From positions 3,100,001 through 3,164,000 of the forward strand of contig NZ_CP071238.1 in the NCBI RefSeq assembly GCF_017299535.1: a stretch of 64,000 bases of DNA, in the 5' to 3' direction. The position numbers and the translations under genes were made by a program. How positions within the stretch are numbered: position 1 is the first letter of the stretch; each line of letters begins with the position of its first letter. This DNA is from Serratia marcescens subsp. marcescens ATCC 13880. Lineage in GTDB: Bacteria > Pseudomonadota > Gammaproteobacteria > Enterobacterales > Enterobacteriaceae. Of this stretch, positions 7,876 through 17,123 are shown piece by piece. A model generated the notes under the pieces. It saw only the letters and a list, made by a program, of their open reading frames with translations. It was not told the origin of the DNA and searched no databases.

Positions 7876-9019
7876 CAGAGTCACTCTCTCTTGCAAAATC
7901 CAGTGCTTCCGGCACCGGTAAACGTTCAGGTTTTTTCGGGATCAGGCCGCCCTCGCGCCGCCAGCGGCGCAGTTGGTATACCCAGGCCAACACTTCGGCG
8001 ACCGCGGCATACAGGGTGGCCGGAATATGCTGGCCGATCTCGCTGTGCCGATACAGCGCACGCGCCAGCGGCGGCGCTTCCAGCATCGGGATGCGGTGCT
8101 CCGCACCGAGCTCGCGAATGCGCAGCGCGATTTCACCGGCCCCTTTGGCCAGCACTTTCGGCGCACTCATTTTTTTGTCGTTGTACTGCAACGCGACGGC
8201 GTAGTGAGTCGGGTTGGTGACGATCACGTCCGCCTTGGGCACATCGGCCATCATGCGGCGCCGGGCGATCGCCCGCTGCTGCTGACGAATGCGCCCCTTG
8301 ACGTGCGGGTCCCCTTCCTGATCCTTGAATTCGTCGCGGATATCCTGCTTGGTCATCTTCAGCTTTTTGAAGTGGCTCCACAGCTGATAGAACACGTCGA
8401 ACGCCACCATCGGCGTCAGCCCCAGCACCACCAGAAAACCGCAGAACAGGATCATCTGCAGCGCATTGCCCAGCGCATCGAGCGGCTGCTGGGTCATCAG
8501 ATGCAGCATCGCCGCCCAGTTGTGCCACAGATAGAGGCCGGTCACCCAGCCGACCAACGTCGCTTTCAGGATCCCTTTCAGCAGCTCGGCCAACACCTGG
8601 CTGGAAAAGATGCGTTTCAACCCGGACAGGGGGTTTAGCCGCTTCATATCGAACTTGATCGACTTGCCGCTGAACAGAATGCCCCCCAACAGCATCGGCG
8701 CGGCGAGCGCCACCAGCACCAATCCCGCCATGATCGGCAGCAGCGCCAGCACAGCCTGTCGCAACAGCATGCCGAGCTGGCGAAGCATCTGCTTGTCGTT
8801 ACTGACCATGCCGTGGTCAAAGTTCAGACCTTGCGTGAGCATCGCCGCCAGCTGTTGCGCCATGTTGCTGCCGGACATCAGGATAATCGCCAGGCCGGAG
8901 AGCAGCATCAGCACCGAGGTCAGCTCGCGGGAGCGCGGGATCTGGCCGTCTTCACGCGCCTTCTCCAGCCTGTGGGGCGTGGGGGCCTCGCTTTTTTCCA
9001 GATCGCTGTCTTCAGCCAC
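7868..9019 (-). CDS. flhB: Flagellar export switch protein FlhB
   Basis: Substrate-specificity switch of the flagellar export apparatus. 383 residues with a conserved N-terminus (SEAPTPHRLEKAREDGQIPR), four transmembrane helices up to about residue 210, and the autocleavage motif NPTH in VIVTNPTHYAVALQYNDKKM at around residue 270, followed by the C-terminal cytoplasmic domain. The start codon is GTG (9017-9019). The C-terminus is followed at once by flhA with an 8-base overlap. The class II promoter should lie in 9020-9145, between flhB and vapC. Confidence 0.97.
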   Translation of the reverse strand: MAEDSDLEKSEAPTPHRLEKAREDGQIPRSRELTSVLMLLSGLAIILMSGSNMAQQLAAMLTQGLNFDHGMVSNDKQMLRQLGMLLRQAVLALLPIMAGLVLVALAAPMLLGGILFSGKSIKFDMKRLNPLSGLKRIFSSQVLAELLKGILKATLVGWVTGLYLWHNWAAMLHLMTQQPLDALGNALQMILFCGFLVVLGLTPMVAFDVFYQLWSHFKKLKMTKQDIRDEFKDQEGDPHVKGRIRQQQRAIARRRMMADVPKADVIVTNPTHYAVALQYNDKKMSAPKVLAKGAGEIALRIRELGAEHRIPMLEAPPLARALYRHSEIGQHIPATLYAAVAEVLAWVYQLRRWRREGGLIPKKPERLPVPEALDFARESDSDG

Positions 9020-9145
9020 GAAACGCCGTTCCTGTATCGGGAGGGTAAAGAATGGCGGTCAGCATGCCAAAAAATTGGCGATGTCATTGGCGGAACAACG
9101 GGGAAAAAGGCGGGTTATTTAGGGGATGAGACCATCAGGGAGACG

Positions 9146-9547
9146 TTACAACCAATTTTCCAGCCGCAAACCCTCAACGCGCTCAAATTCGCGTCGATTA
9201 TTGGTCACCAGGATCAATCCTTCGCTGCGCGCATGCCCGGCAATATGTAGATCGTTTACGCCAATAGGCGTTCCCTGTCGTTCCAGCGCAGCCCGGATAT
9301 TGCCGTAGTGCGATGCCGCTTTGGCGCTGTAATCGAGAATGTCCAATCGGGAGACAAAATCCTCAACGACTCTGGCGTTCACCGCTGGACGAGCGCTTTT
9401 CTCCACCCCGTGAACCAATTCGCCATAAGTGATCGACGAAATGACCATTTTACCTGCATAGCGATTGAATGCCTCCAGCACTTCCAGCGGCCGGCGCTTG
9501 ATGACATAGATAACAATGTTGGTGTCCAGCATATGACTGAACATCAA
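9146..9547 (-). CDS. vapC: VapC-type PIN-domain toxin
   Basis: Predicted ribonuclease toxin of a VapBC pair; enterobacterial VapC cuts initiator tRNA, but the target here is inferred only from family. The 133-residue protein has the PIN-domain acidic residues in order: LDTNIVIYVIK near the N-terminus (Asp 8), the central SSITYGELVHGVEKS (Glu around 43), and GVNDLHIAGHARS and LVTNNRREFERV towards the C-terminus. Its ATG overlaps the vapB stop (ATGA). The gene runs toward flhB and ends about 126 bases before it, in the same direction, so read-through from vapBC into flhB is possible. Confidence 0.92.
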   Translation of the reverse strand: MMFSHMLDTNIVIYVIKRRPLEVLEAFNRYAGKMVISSITYGELVHGVEKSARPAVNARVVEDFVSRLDILDYSAKAASHYGNIRAALERQGTPIGVNDLHIAGHARSEGLILVTNNRREFERVEGLRLENWL

Positions 9548-9777
9548 AACGCTTCCCGCTCGCGCTGGTGCTGTCCGGCACGTTCATTGAGAAAATCATC
9601 GCTCACCTCATTTTCCGCACAGAAGAAACTGTCCCAGGTATTCTCCAGGGGGGCAAGAATGCGCTCTTTACCCACTACGCGAACGGTCACTTTAGAAACG
9701 GTATCAGGGAAACGCGCCTCTGCAGGCAGGCGTACAGCCTGTGTCCGATTATTAGTAAAGACAGAACCTAACGTCAT
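9544..9777 (-). CDS. vapB: VapB-type antitoxin
   Basis: Antitoxin and autorepressor for the adjacent VapC. In 77 residues it shows the SpoVT/AbrB-type N-terminus (VFTNNRTQAVRLPAEARFPD) with the QAVRLP motif typical of VapB, and an acidic/polar C-terminal tail that would wrap the toxin (ENTWDSFFCAENEVSDDFLN). A very strong ribosome binding site (AAAGGAGG) precedes the ATG. Promoter and a 21-base perfect palindrome lie just upstream at 9804-9841. Confidence 0.92.
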   Translation of the reverse strand: MTLGSVFTNNRTQAVRLPAEARFPDTVSKVTVRVVGKERILAPLENTWDSFFCAENEVSDDFLNERAGQHQREREAF

Positions 9778-9803
9778 GGTGACCTCCTTTAATTGGAGTA
9801 CAA

Positions 9804-9841
9804 ATTATAACCGCCATGATGTATATAGCAATGCTATATAC
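9804..9841 (-). promoter_or_regulatory. vapBC promoter and palindromic operator
   Basis: On the minus strand a TATAAT (-10, 9804-9809) lies 16 bases downstream of TTGCTA (-35, 9826-9831). The -35 sits inside a perfect inverted repeat, GTATATAGC (9821-9829), AAT, GCTATATAC (9833-9841). A repressor bound there would cover the -35, which fits VapBC autoregulation. Confidence 0.72.
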
Positions 9842-9851
9842 TCAAATCTTT

Positions 9852-9904
9852 GCGCGACGCTGCGCAACTTTCGGGGCGCGACGCTGCGCAACTTTCGGGG
9901 CGCG
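9852..9904. repeat. 24-base tandem repeat downstream of cheZ
   Basis: Two identical 24-base units at 9852-9875 and 9876-9899 (each beginning GCGCGACGCTGCGCAAC and ending TTTCGGG) are followed by the first five bases of a third. The repeat lies between the vapBC promoter and the cheZ terminator. Confidence 0.8.
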
Positions 9905-9922
9905 CCGTCGCGCGCCCCGAAA
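9893..9922. repeat. Strong GC-rich hairpin downstream of cheZ
   Basis: TTTCGGGGCGCG (9893-9904) pairs perfectly with CGCGCCCCGAAA (9911-9922) around a 6-base loop. The left arm lies in the second copy of the tandem repeat, and the first copy (9869-9880) can pair with the same right arm. No T-run follows on either strand. Confidence 0.6.
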
Positions 9923-9941
9923 AGCCTCAGAAACCGAGGCT
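9923..9941 (-). terminator. Probable terminator overlapping the cheZ stop
   Basis: On the minus strand AGCCTC, a 7-base loop, GAGGCT and then TTTC form a short hairpin with a T-run. The cheZ TGA lies inside the stem, so the gene end and the terminator overlap. The stem is short (6 bases), so it may act with the stronger hairpin just beyond. Confidence 0.4.
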
Positions 9942-10571
9942 GTCGAGCAGATCGTCGACCTGCGCCTGGTTGGCGATCACGCCGACGCCGTTCTGGTCGA
10001 GCTGCGGGCCGTTCAGCAGGCTGTCGTTCGGCCGTTTTTCCTTCACCGGCTGCTCCGGCATGTTTTCCATCAGCACCATCAGCAGCTGCTTTTCGATCTC
10101 CTGCACCACGTCCATCATGCGCTTGATCACCTGGCCGGTCAGATCCTGGAAGTCCTGCGCCATCATGATTTCCAGCAGTTGGGCGTTGGTAAAGGCCGTA
10201 TGGCCCGGCACCTGATCCAGATACTGACGCGTGTCGTTGACCAGAGAACGCGCGTCGTCCAGTTCGATGGGATTGGCGAACCACTCGTCCCAGCGCCCTT
10301 TCAACGCGTTGGCGCCGGATTCCAGCTCCGCCTGGCGCGGTTGCGCCGCCTCCACGCAGTTCAACGCCCGTTCCGCCGCCTGCGCCGTCATGGTTACGAC
10401 ATAGTCAAGACGGTCGCGCGCATCCGGGATCGCCTCTGCCGCCTGGGCGATCGCCTGATCGAGCCCCAGTTCGCGCATGCTGTCGCGCAGCATTCGGGTC
10501 AGTTGGCCGATGCGGGAGATGATCTCTCCCGCGGTCGCTGCATCGCTGGCAGGCATTGGAATGTCTCTCAT
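9927..10571 (-). CDS. cheZ: CheY-P phosphatase CheZ
   Basis: Removes phosphate from CheY-P and so ends tumbling signals. The start at 10569-10571 (preceded by AAGGAG) gives exactly 214 residues, the E. coli length; an in-frame upstream ATG at 10601 lies inside cheY and is not needed. Conserved blocks include [40 protein letters not shown] and [20 protein letters not shown], which contains the catalytic Gln of the family (QDFQDLTGQ), and the C-terminal CheY-binding peptide [11 protein letters not shown]. Follows cheY by 10 bases at the end of the receptor-cheRBYZ operon. Confidence 0.97.
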   Translation of the reverse strand: MRDIPMPASDAATAGEIISRIGQLTRMLRDSMRELGLDQAIAQAAEAIPDARDRLDYVVTMTAQAAERALNCVEAAQPRQAELESGANALKGRWDEWFANPIELDDARSLVNDTRQYLDQVPGHTAFTNAQLLEIMMAQDFQDLTGQVIKRMMDVVQEIEKQLLMVLMENMPEQPVKEKRPNDSLLNGPQLDQNGVGVIANQAQVDDLLDSLGF

Positions 10572-10581
10572 CGCCCTCTCC

Positions 10582-11067
<486 letters not shown>

Positions 11068-11073
11068 CTAAAA

Positions 11074-12123
11074 TCAAATGCGCAATGCCTGGCCGCCGGC
11101 GATCTGCGCCAGCATGCGCTGGCTCATTCTGTCCAGCTCGACCACTTCGCTGACGCCGCCGCTGGCGATCGCCTCGCGCGGCATGCCGAACACCACGCAG
11201 CTCGCCTCGTTCTGCGCCAGGGTATAGGCCCCGGCGCGGTGCATCTCCAGCATCCCCGCCGCCCCGTCGTTGCCCATGCCGGTGAGGATCACCCCCACCG
11301 CATTACGGCCGGCGTATTGCGCCACCGAGCGGAACAGCACGTCGACCGACGGGCGATGGCGGTTGACCGCCGGGCCGTCATGCAGCTTCACCTGATAGTT
11401 GGCGCCGCTGCGCGTCAGCTCCAGGTGGCGATCCCCCGGTGCGATATAGGCGTGGCCCGGCAGCACGCGCTCGCCGTCCTCCGCTTCTTTCACCGTGATC
11501 TGGCACAGCTTGTTCAGCCGCTCGGCGAACGAACGGGTGAATCCCGGCGGCATGTGTTGAGTGATCAGCAGCGCCGGGCTGGTGGCCGGCAGCGGCTGCA
11601 GCACCTGGCGAATCGCTTCGGTGCCGCCGGTGGAAGCGCCGATGGCGATCAGTTTTTCACTGCTCAACAGCGGCGCATGGCTGAGGATCGCCGGCGCCGG
11701 GCTGCTGGAGCGCTGCGGCAGGCGCGCTCTGACGGCGGTGCGGATCTTCTCGGCAATCAGCTCGCTGTAGGCCAACATGCCCTCGCGAATGCCGAGCTGC
11801 GGTTTGGTGACGAAGTCCACCGCGCCCAGCTCCAGCGCGCGCAGCGTGATTTCCGAGCCTTTTCCGGTCAGCGAAGAGACCATCACCACCGGCATCGGCC
11901 GCAGGCGCATCAGCTTCTCGAGGAAATCCAGCCCGTCCATGCGCGGCATCTCGACGTCCAGCGTCAGCACCTGAGGATTAAATTTTTTGATCAGATCGCG
12001 CGCCACCAGCGGATCCGGCGCGGTCGCCACCATTTCCATGTCGGCATGGCCGTTCACGATTTCCGTCATCAGCTGGCGCATCAGTGCCGAATCGTCTACG
12101 CATAACACTCTGATTTTACTCAT
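11074..12123 (-). CDS. cheB: Receptor methylesterase/deamidase CheB
   Basis: Two-domain enzyme that removes methyl groups from, and deamidates, chemoreceptors during adaptation. 349 residues: receiver domain with Asp 10, Asp 11 and phosphoacceptor Asp 56 ([12 protein letters not shown]), then a linker and the catalytic domain with the Ser of [11 protein letters not shown], the His of [12 protein letters not shown] and the Asp of [10 protein letters not shown], which make up the catalytic triad. Its ATG overlaps the cheR stop by one base (TAATG). Followed by cheY after about 100 bases. Confidence 0.97.
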   Translation of the reverse strand: MSKIRVLCVDDSALMRQLMTEIVNGHADMEMVATAPDPLVARDLIKKFNPQVLTLDVEMPRMDGLDFLEKLMRLRPMPVVMVSSLTGKGSEITLRALELGAVDFVTKPQLGIREGMLAYSELIAEKIRTAVRARLPQRSSSPAPAILSHAPLLSSEKLIAIGASTGGTEAIRQVLQPLPATSPALLITQHMPPGFTRSFAERLNKLCQITVKEAEDGERVLPGHAYIAPGDRHLELTRSGANYQVKLHDGPAVNRHRPSVDVLFRSVAQYAGRNAVGVILTGMGNDGAAGMLEMHRAGAYTLAQNEASCVVFGMPREAIASGGVSEVVELDRMSQRMLAQIAGGQALRI

Positions 12124-12995
12124 TACCTCTCCTTGGTCAGCCCATACACGGTCTGCCCACGCAAGTAGAAATCCCGGCTGATCTGGCTGAAATTCTCGGA
12201 GTGGCCGGCGAACATCAGCCCCCCCGGCTTAAGCAAGGGAACGAAGCGGCGCAGGATGCGCTCCTGCGTCGCCTTATCGAAATAGATCATGACGTTGCGG
12301 CAAAAAATGGCGTCGAATTGCCCCGGCAGCGCCCACTCCGGCGCCAGCAGATTCAGCGGCTGAAAGTTCACTCGCGCCGCCAACTCCGGCCGCACGCGCA
12401 CCAACCCCTGATGCGGCCCGGTGCCGCGCAGAAAATAGCGCTGCATTTGGGTCGGCGTCAGGGTGCGCAGATCTTCCTGGCGGTAAACGCCCGCCTCCGC
12501 TTTTTCCAGCACCTGCGTATCGATGTCGCTGGCCCAGACCTGGCAACTGCCGGCCCGCTGGCCCAATGCATCGCTCAGCGTGATGGCGATCGAATACGGC
12601 TCTTCACCGGTCGAGGCCGCGGTGCTCCAGACGCTGTAGCCGTTCGGCCGCGAGCGCGCATGCTCCGCCAGGATCGGGAAGTGATGCGCCTCGCGGAAAA
12701 AGGCCGTCAGGTTGGTGGTCAACGCGTTGATGAACGCCTGCCATTCCGCGCTGTTCGGATCGCTTTCCAGCAGCGCCAGGTAGTCGCCGAAATCGTGCAA
12801 TCCCAACAGCCGCAGCCGGCGCACCAGGCGGTTGTAAACCATCTCGCGCTTATGCTCCGCCAGCACGATGCCGGCGCGTTGATAAATCAACTGGCTGATA
12901 CGGCGAAAATGCACGTCCGACAGCGGCAGACGCTGCACCATTTGCGTCAACATCGACGCTGTATCCCGGTTAGAAGTTGACGGCGCCTGTTTCAT
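12123..12995 (-). CDS. cheR: Receptor methyltransferase CheR
   Basis: S-adenosylmethionine-dependent methyltransferase acting on glutamates of chemoreceptors. 290 residues: N-terminal helical domain ([20 protein letters not shown]), then a Rossmann methyltransferase domain with [20 protein letters not shown] (SAM binding) and [20 protein letters not shown]. The beta subdomain that docks on the receptor NWETF pentapeptide is expected within it. Only the upstream receptor (14726-16396) carries such a pentapeptide. Overlaps cheB by one base. Confidence 0.97.
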   Translation of the reverse strand: MKQAPSTSNRDTASMLTQMVQRLPLSDVHFRRISQLIYQRAGIVLAEHKREMVYNRLVRRLRLLGLHDFGDYLALLESDPNSAEWQAFINALTTNLTAFFREAHHFPILAEHARSRPNGYSVWSTAASTGEEPYSIAITLSDALGQRAGSCQVWASDIDTQVLEKAEAGVYRQEDLRTLTPTQMQRYFLRGTGPHQGLVRVRPELAARVNFQPLNLLAPEWALPGQFDAIFCRNVMIYFDKATQERILRRFVPLLKPGGLMFAGHSENFSQISRDFYLRGQTVYGLTKER

Positions 12996-13032
12996 GCCGC
13001 CTCACCGGAGAAAAACGTGCTGCTTATGCGGT

Positions 13033-14649
13033 TTAACAATCTTGGGCTTCCTTTACCACGGGTGAAACTGCGTTGCTGCTGTTACCTGACGCGACGAAGT
13101 TATCGTCCGCCAGACGGAATACCGCGACCGCGTCGGCCAGGGTAATGGCCTGCTCTTCCAGCGCGGTGGCGGCAGAAGCGGATTCTTCCACCAGCGCGGC
13201 GTTCTGCTGGGTGACCTGATCCATCTGGGTCACCGCCTGCGTCACCTGCTCGATGCCGCGGCTCTGTTCATCCGATGCCGAGGCGATCTCGCCCATGATG
13301 TCGGTTACGCGCGTCACCGAACGCACGATGTCCTGCATGGTGGCGCCGGAATTTTCCACCAGCACCGAGCCGTGTTTGACGCGGCTGACCGATTCGTCGA
13401 TCAGCACCTTGATCTCTTTCGCCGCCTGCGCGCTGCGGCTCGCCAGGTTGCGCACCTCGCCGGCGACCACGGCGAAACCCCGCCCCTGTTCGCCGGCGCG
13501 CGCCGCTTCCACCGCCGCATTGAGCGCCAGAATGTTGGTCTGGAAGGCGATGCCGTCGATCACGCTGGTGATGGCGCCGATTTTCTGCGAACTGTTGGCG
13601 ATATCGTGCATGGTGGTGACCACGTCCCCGGCCAGTTCGCCGCCCTTGGCCGCGGTGGCCGAAGCGTCGCGCGCCAGCTGAGAGGCCTGCCGCGCATTGT
13701 CGGCGTTCTGCTTCACCGTCGCGGTCAGCTGTTCCATGCTGGCGGCGGTTTCTTCCAGCGAAGCGGCCTGCTGCTCGGTACGGGAAGAGAGATCGTTATT
13801 GCCTTCGGCGATCTCCTGCAGGCCGATCAGAATCGACTCCGCACCGTCGCGCACCGCGCCGACGGTGCCGATCAGCGACTGCTGCGTGCGTTGCAGGCTG
13901 GCGAACAACATGCTGATTTCATTGCGGCCATACACTTGAATCGGCGTCGCCAAATCGCCGGCGGCGATGCGTTCAAAGTGGCTGCGGATTTGGTTCAGCG
14001 GCTGTACCAACATGGTGCGCAACCACCACATGGCGCTGCCGGTCACCACGATCAGCATCAAGACCGCCCCCGCCAGCATCAGGCCCGCCAGCGTGAAGGA
14101 GAATTGGTTGGCGTCTCGAGCCTCGCTGATGTCGCCGTTGACCAACTGCAAATACTGCACGAAGTCAGCCTCAAACAGGTCCTGGGTTTTCTGCGTCGGC
14201 TGATCCATAAACGCCTGCAGCTCGCCCTTTTCCAGGAAACCGATCAGTTCACGCAGCGCGCCGCGCAGCCGCTCGTAGCTGGCCTTGGTGGTGGCCGTCT
14301 GCTGGTTCTGCTGTTCACTGCTGCGTTCAACCGCCATGAACTGATTGAAATAGAGGTCGGCCTTCTGCAGCGAACTGCGGGCGCTGCTCATCAATTCGTT
14401 CACCTGCTCCTGCGGCAGTTTCAGCGCCGCGCGGGTGCCGGCGCGGTTCAGCGTATTGCGGGCCTGCAACAGCGACACCCAGCTCAGGCTGAGCGAATCG
14501 CGCTGCTGGCTGCCGAGGGTGATGATGTCGAGGTTGTGGTTATCGGAGCGAAACGCGGAATACGACAGGCCGCTGCTGGCCAACTGCAGAACGCAGAAGG
14601 TCATCAACAACAGGAACAAGCTGGTAGAGATACGGATTCGGTTAAACAC
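13033..14649 (-). CDS. Methyl-accepting chemotaxis protein without NWETF tail
   Basis: Transmembrane chemoreceptor of the Tar/Tsr/Tap type. 538 residues: N-terminal helix (about 10-30), a periplasmic four-helix ligand domain, a second helix ([20 protein letters not shown], about 188-207), HAMP, and the highly conserved signalling hairpin with [20 protein letters not shown] and [20 protein letters not shown]. The start is GTG, with AAGGAGG upstream. Unlike the neighbouring receptor it lacks a C-terminal NWETF-type pentapeptide (it ends KEAQDC), so methylation probably relies on CheR brought by neighbours in mixed arrays, as for E. coli Tap and Trg. The ligand cannot be read from sequence; position suggests Tap. 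Confidence 0.95.
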   Translation of the reverse strand: MFNRIRISTSLFLLLMTFCVLQLASSGLSYSAFRSDNHNLDIITLGSQQRDSLSLSWVSLLQARNTLNRAGTRAALKLPQEQVNELMSSARSSLQKADLYFNQFMAVERSSEQQNQQTATTKASYERLRGALRELIGFLEKGELQAFMDQPTQKTQDLFEADFVQYLQLVNGDISEARDANQFSFTLAGLMLAGAVLMLIVVTGSAMWWLRTMLVQPLNQIRSHFERIAAGDLATPIQVYGRNEISMLFASLQRTQQSLIGTVGAVRDGAESILIGLQEIAEGNNDLSSRTEQQAASLEETAASMEQLTATVKQNADNARQASQLARDASATAAKGGELAGDVVTTMHDIANSSQKIGAITSVIDGIAFQTNILALNAAVEAARAGEQGRGFAVVAGEVRNLASRSAQAAKEIKVLIDESVSRVKHGSVLVENSGATMQDIVRSVTRVTDIMGEIASASDEQSRGIEQVTQAVTQMDQVTQQNAALVEESASAATALEEQAITLADAVAVFRLADDNFVASGNSSNAVSPVVKEAQDC

Positions 14650-14696
14650 TGTGAACCTCCTTGCAGCCGGCCGGCGACCGGCCTACGTAGGGAAAA

Positions 14697-14717
14697 GGGC
14701 CTCTGCGAGAGAGGCCC
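14697..14717 (-). terminator. Hairpin between the two receptor genes
   Basis: GGGCCTCT and AGAGGCCC form a perfect 8-base stem with a 5-base loop in the 76-base gap between the receptor genes; on the minus strand TTTT follows. Possible partial terminator lowering expression of the downstream receptor and cheRBYZ. Confidence 0.45.
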
Positions 14718-14725
14718 GATACCGG

Positions 14726-16396
14726 TCAGAACGTTTCCCAGTTATCCTGCAGATCGCTGGCGTTCATTTTCTTATGATTGATTACCGGTGTTACCGGCGC
14801 CTTGCTGGTGACAGGCGCCTTAAACTCTTCCTGGCCTTCCGACCTCAAGCGGAATACCGCTACCGACTGGGTCAGCATGCTGGCCTGTTCTTCCAGCGCC
14901 GCCGCCGCCGAGGCGGATTCTTCCACCAACGAGGCGTTCTGCTGGGTGACGCGGTCCATTTCCGCTACCGCCTGGCCAACCTGATCGATGCCGCGGCTCT
15001 GCTCGTCCGAAGCCGAGGCGATTTCGCCCATGATGTCGGTCACGCGGGTGACGGCGTTGACGATGTCGCCCATGGTTTCCCCGGCGCTTTCCACCAGCAC
15101 GGAGCCCATATCGACGCGGCTGACCGAGTCTTCGATCAAGCCTTTGATCTCTTTCGCCGCCTGCGCGCTGCGCTGCGCCAGGTTGCGCACTTCACCGGCC
15201 ACCACCGCGAAGCCGCGGCCCTGTTCGCCGGCGCGCGCCGCTTCCACTGCGGCGTTCAACGCCAGGATGTTGGTCTGGAAGGCGATGCCGTCGATCACGC
15301 CGGTAATATCGGCGATCTTCTGCGAACTGCCGGCGATGTCGTGCATGGTCTGCACCACGTTGGCCACCACCTTACCGCCTTTCTGCGCGGTTTCGGAGGC
15401 GCTCAGCGCCAGCTGTGAAGCCTGACGGGCGTTTTCGGCGTTCTGTTTCACCGTCGCGGTCAGCTGTTCCATGCTGGCGGCGGTCTCTTCCAGCGACGCG
15501 GCCTGCTGCTCGGTGCGGGAGGAGAGATCGTTGTTGCCCGCGGCGATTTCTGACGCGCCGCTGTAGATGGCGTCCGCGCCCTGACGCACGCCGCTGACGG
15601 TTTCGATCAGTTCGCTTTGCATGTGTTTCAGGCTGGCCGCCAGCACGCCCATTTCGTTGCGGCTGTTGACGACGATCTGCTGAGTCAGGTCGCCGGCGGC
15701 GATCTGTTTGATGTGGTCGATCATGCGGTTCAGCGGGCGCACCAGGATGTGATGGATACCGGTCCAGACCAGTACGATCACCGCCAGCACCACCACCAGC
15801 ACCACGATCAGCGTCCAAATGGCCGAGTTGTACGAGCTGTTGCTGCCGTCGACCGCGATTTGGTACAGCTTGCCGTTTTGCTCCAGATAAACGTTGTAGC
15901 TCTGCTCAAAGTTGTCCTGGTAACTCTGCGTAGGCTGATCGAAGAACGCGTTGATTTTGCCTTCGCCCAGCAGTTGGATCAGCTCGGAGAGCGCGCCGTA
16001 CAGCACATCGTACTGCTGCTTGAGGCGTTCCGCCGACTGAGGATCCTGGCGCGGGTCCTGAGGAATTTTCTCGTACGCGGCGTAGTGTCTTTCCGCTTCA
16101 CCCAGCTCTTCCTTCGCTTTGGCCAGCAGTTCATCAATGGTGGCGCCGCTGCCGATCTTGTTGGTATCCATCATGTAGCGAATACCGGCGCGGTTCAGGG
16201 AGTTACGCGCCTGCAGCAGGTCAACGCGGCTTTCACTCAGCTGCAGCTGCTGCTGGCGGATCGTTTGCAGGACGGTAAAGTTTTCCTTATCGCTTTTCAG
16301 CGAGGAGAAAAAGAGTCCGCCCGAAATCAACTGCAAGGCGCCAAACAGCACCAACACCAGCAACAGGCTGGTGACCACCTTCATACGATTTAACAT
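14726..16396 (-). CDS. Methyl-accepting chemotaxis protein with NWETF tail (Tar/Tsr-like)
   Basis: Major-type chemoreceptor. I placed the start at 16394-16396 because the protein then begins [20 protein letters not shown] like Tar/Tsr, giving 556 residues; an upstream in-frame start at 16471 falls in the promoter. Layout: helix 1 (about 8-30), periplasmic four-helix domain with [20 protein letters not shown], whose Arg residues fit the amino-acid binding Tar/Tsr site, helix 2 (about 190-212), HAMP, methylation helices and the signalling tip [20 protein letters not shown]. The C-terminus is NWETF, the CheR/CheB docking pentapeptide. First gene after a perfect sigma-28 promoter and so the head of the operon. 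Confidence 0.96.
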   Translation of the reverse strand: MLNRMKVVTSLLLVLVLFGALQLISGGLFFSSLKSDKENFTVLQTIRQQQLQLSESRVDLLQARNSLNRAGIRYMMDTNKIGSGATIDELLAKAKEELGEAERHYAAYEKIPQDPRQDPQSAERLKQQYDVLYGALSELIQLLGEGKINAFFDQPTQSYQDNFEQSYNVYLEQNGKLYQIAVDGSNSSYNSAIWTLIVVLVVVLAVIVLVWTGIHHILVRPLNRMIDHIKQIAAGDLTQQIVVNSRNEMGVLAASLKHMQSELIETVSGVRQGADAIYSGASEIAAGNNDLSSRTEQQAASLEETAASMEQLTATVKQNAENARQASQLALSASETAQKGGKVVANVVQTMHDIAGSSQKIADITGVIDGIAFQTNILALNAAVEAARAGEQGRGFAVVAGEVRNLAQRSAQAAKEIKGLIEDSVSRVDMGSVLVESAGETMGDIVNAVTRVTDIMGEIASASDEQSRGIDQVGQAVAEMDRVTQQNASLVEESASAAAALEEQASMLTQSVAVFRLRSEGQEEFKAPVTSKAPVTPVINHKKMNASDLQDNWETF

Positions 16397-16451
16397 GATT
16401 TCCCTTGTTGAAGCCCGCGCAGACAGGCTCTGATGACGTTGAATGTGAGAG

Positions 16452-16478
16452 TTATCGGCGCCGTGCGGCAAAACTTTA
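16452..16478 (-). promoter_or_regulatory. Perfect sigma-28 promoter for the receptor-cheRBYZ operon
   Basis: Read on the minus strand: TAAAGTTT (16471-16478), an 11-base spacer and GCCGATAA (16452-16459), an exact match to the FliA consensus. It lies about 55 bases before the receptor start at 16396. Confidence 0.92.
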
Positions 16479-16590
16479 TGCGGGAAAGTAACTATTTTTA
16501 GTGGGGGTTCCGGGCGCGGCTGAGGCCATCGCGACAGATCAGGGAAAGTGAAGGTTAAAGGGGGCGGCGCCCCGCCCCTTGAGTCTGAAA

Positions 16591-17100
16591 TCAGACGCTT
16601 TTCGCCACGCTGTCGACCAGCGACATCTCTTCGCTGCTCAGCAGCTTTTCGATATCCACCAGGATCAGCATGCGCTCGCCCAGCGAACCGAGGCCGGTGA
16701 GATATTCGGTCGCCAGCGTCACCGCGAACTCCGGCGCCGGACGGATCTGTTCGGCGGTGAGCGACAGCACGTCGGAGACGCCGTCAACCACGATGCCCAC
16801 CACGCGCTGGCCAAAGTTCAACACGATCACCACGGTGTTCTCATCGTAGGAAACACTCTGCTGCGAAAACTTCACCCGCAGATCGATGATGGGAACAATC
16901 ACGCCGCGCAGGTTGGTGACGCCCTTGATGAACGCCGGGGTGTTGGCGATGCGGGTCACCTGATCGTAGCCGCGAATTTCCTGCACCTTGAGGATATCGA
17001 TGCCATACTCCTCGTTGCCCAGGGTAAAAATCAGAAACTCTTGCCCTACCGTTTCGCCAGCCAATTTGCTGACGGCTGCCAATCCTGCCATATCATTCAC
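16591..17100 (-). CDS. cheW: Chemotaxis coupling protein CheW
   Basis: Adaptor that joins CheA to chemoreceptors. 169 residues, same size as E. coli CheW, with the CheW-domain signatures [40 protein letters not shown] and [10 protein letters not shown], and [18 protein letters not shown]. Lies 23 bases after cheA at the end of the motA-motB-cheA-cheW operon; the sigma-28 promoter of the next operon begins about 110 bases further on. Confidence 0.97.
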   Translation of the reverse strand: MNDMAGLAAVSKLAGETVGQEFLIFTLGNEEYGIDILKVQEIRGYDQVTRIANTPAFIKGVTNLRGVIVPIIDLRVKFSQQSVSYDENTVVIVLNFGQRVVGIVVDGVSDVLSLTAEQIRPAPEFAVTLATEYLTGLGSLGERMLILVDIEKLLSSEEMSLVDSVAKSV

Positions 17101-17123
17101 CTTTTAAATCAATAAACTCATTA

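Noticed and set aside
13180..15540. Assembly duplication of the receptor gene
   Set aside because: The two receptors share the signalling hairpin only; ligand domains, tails and intergenic DNA differ, so they are true paralogues.
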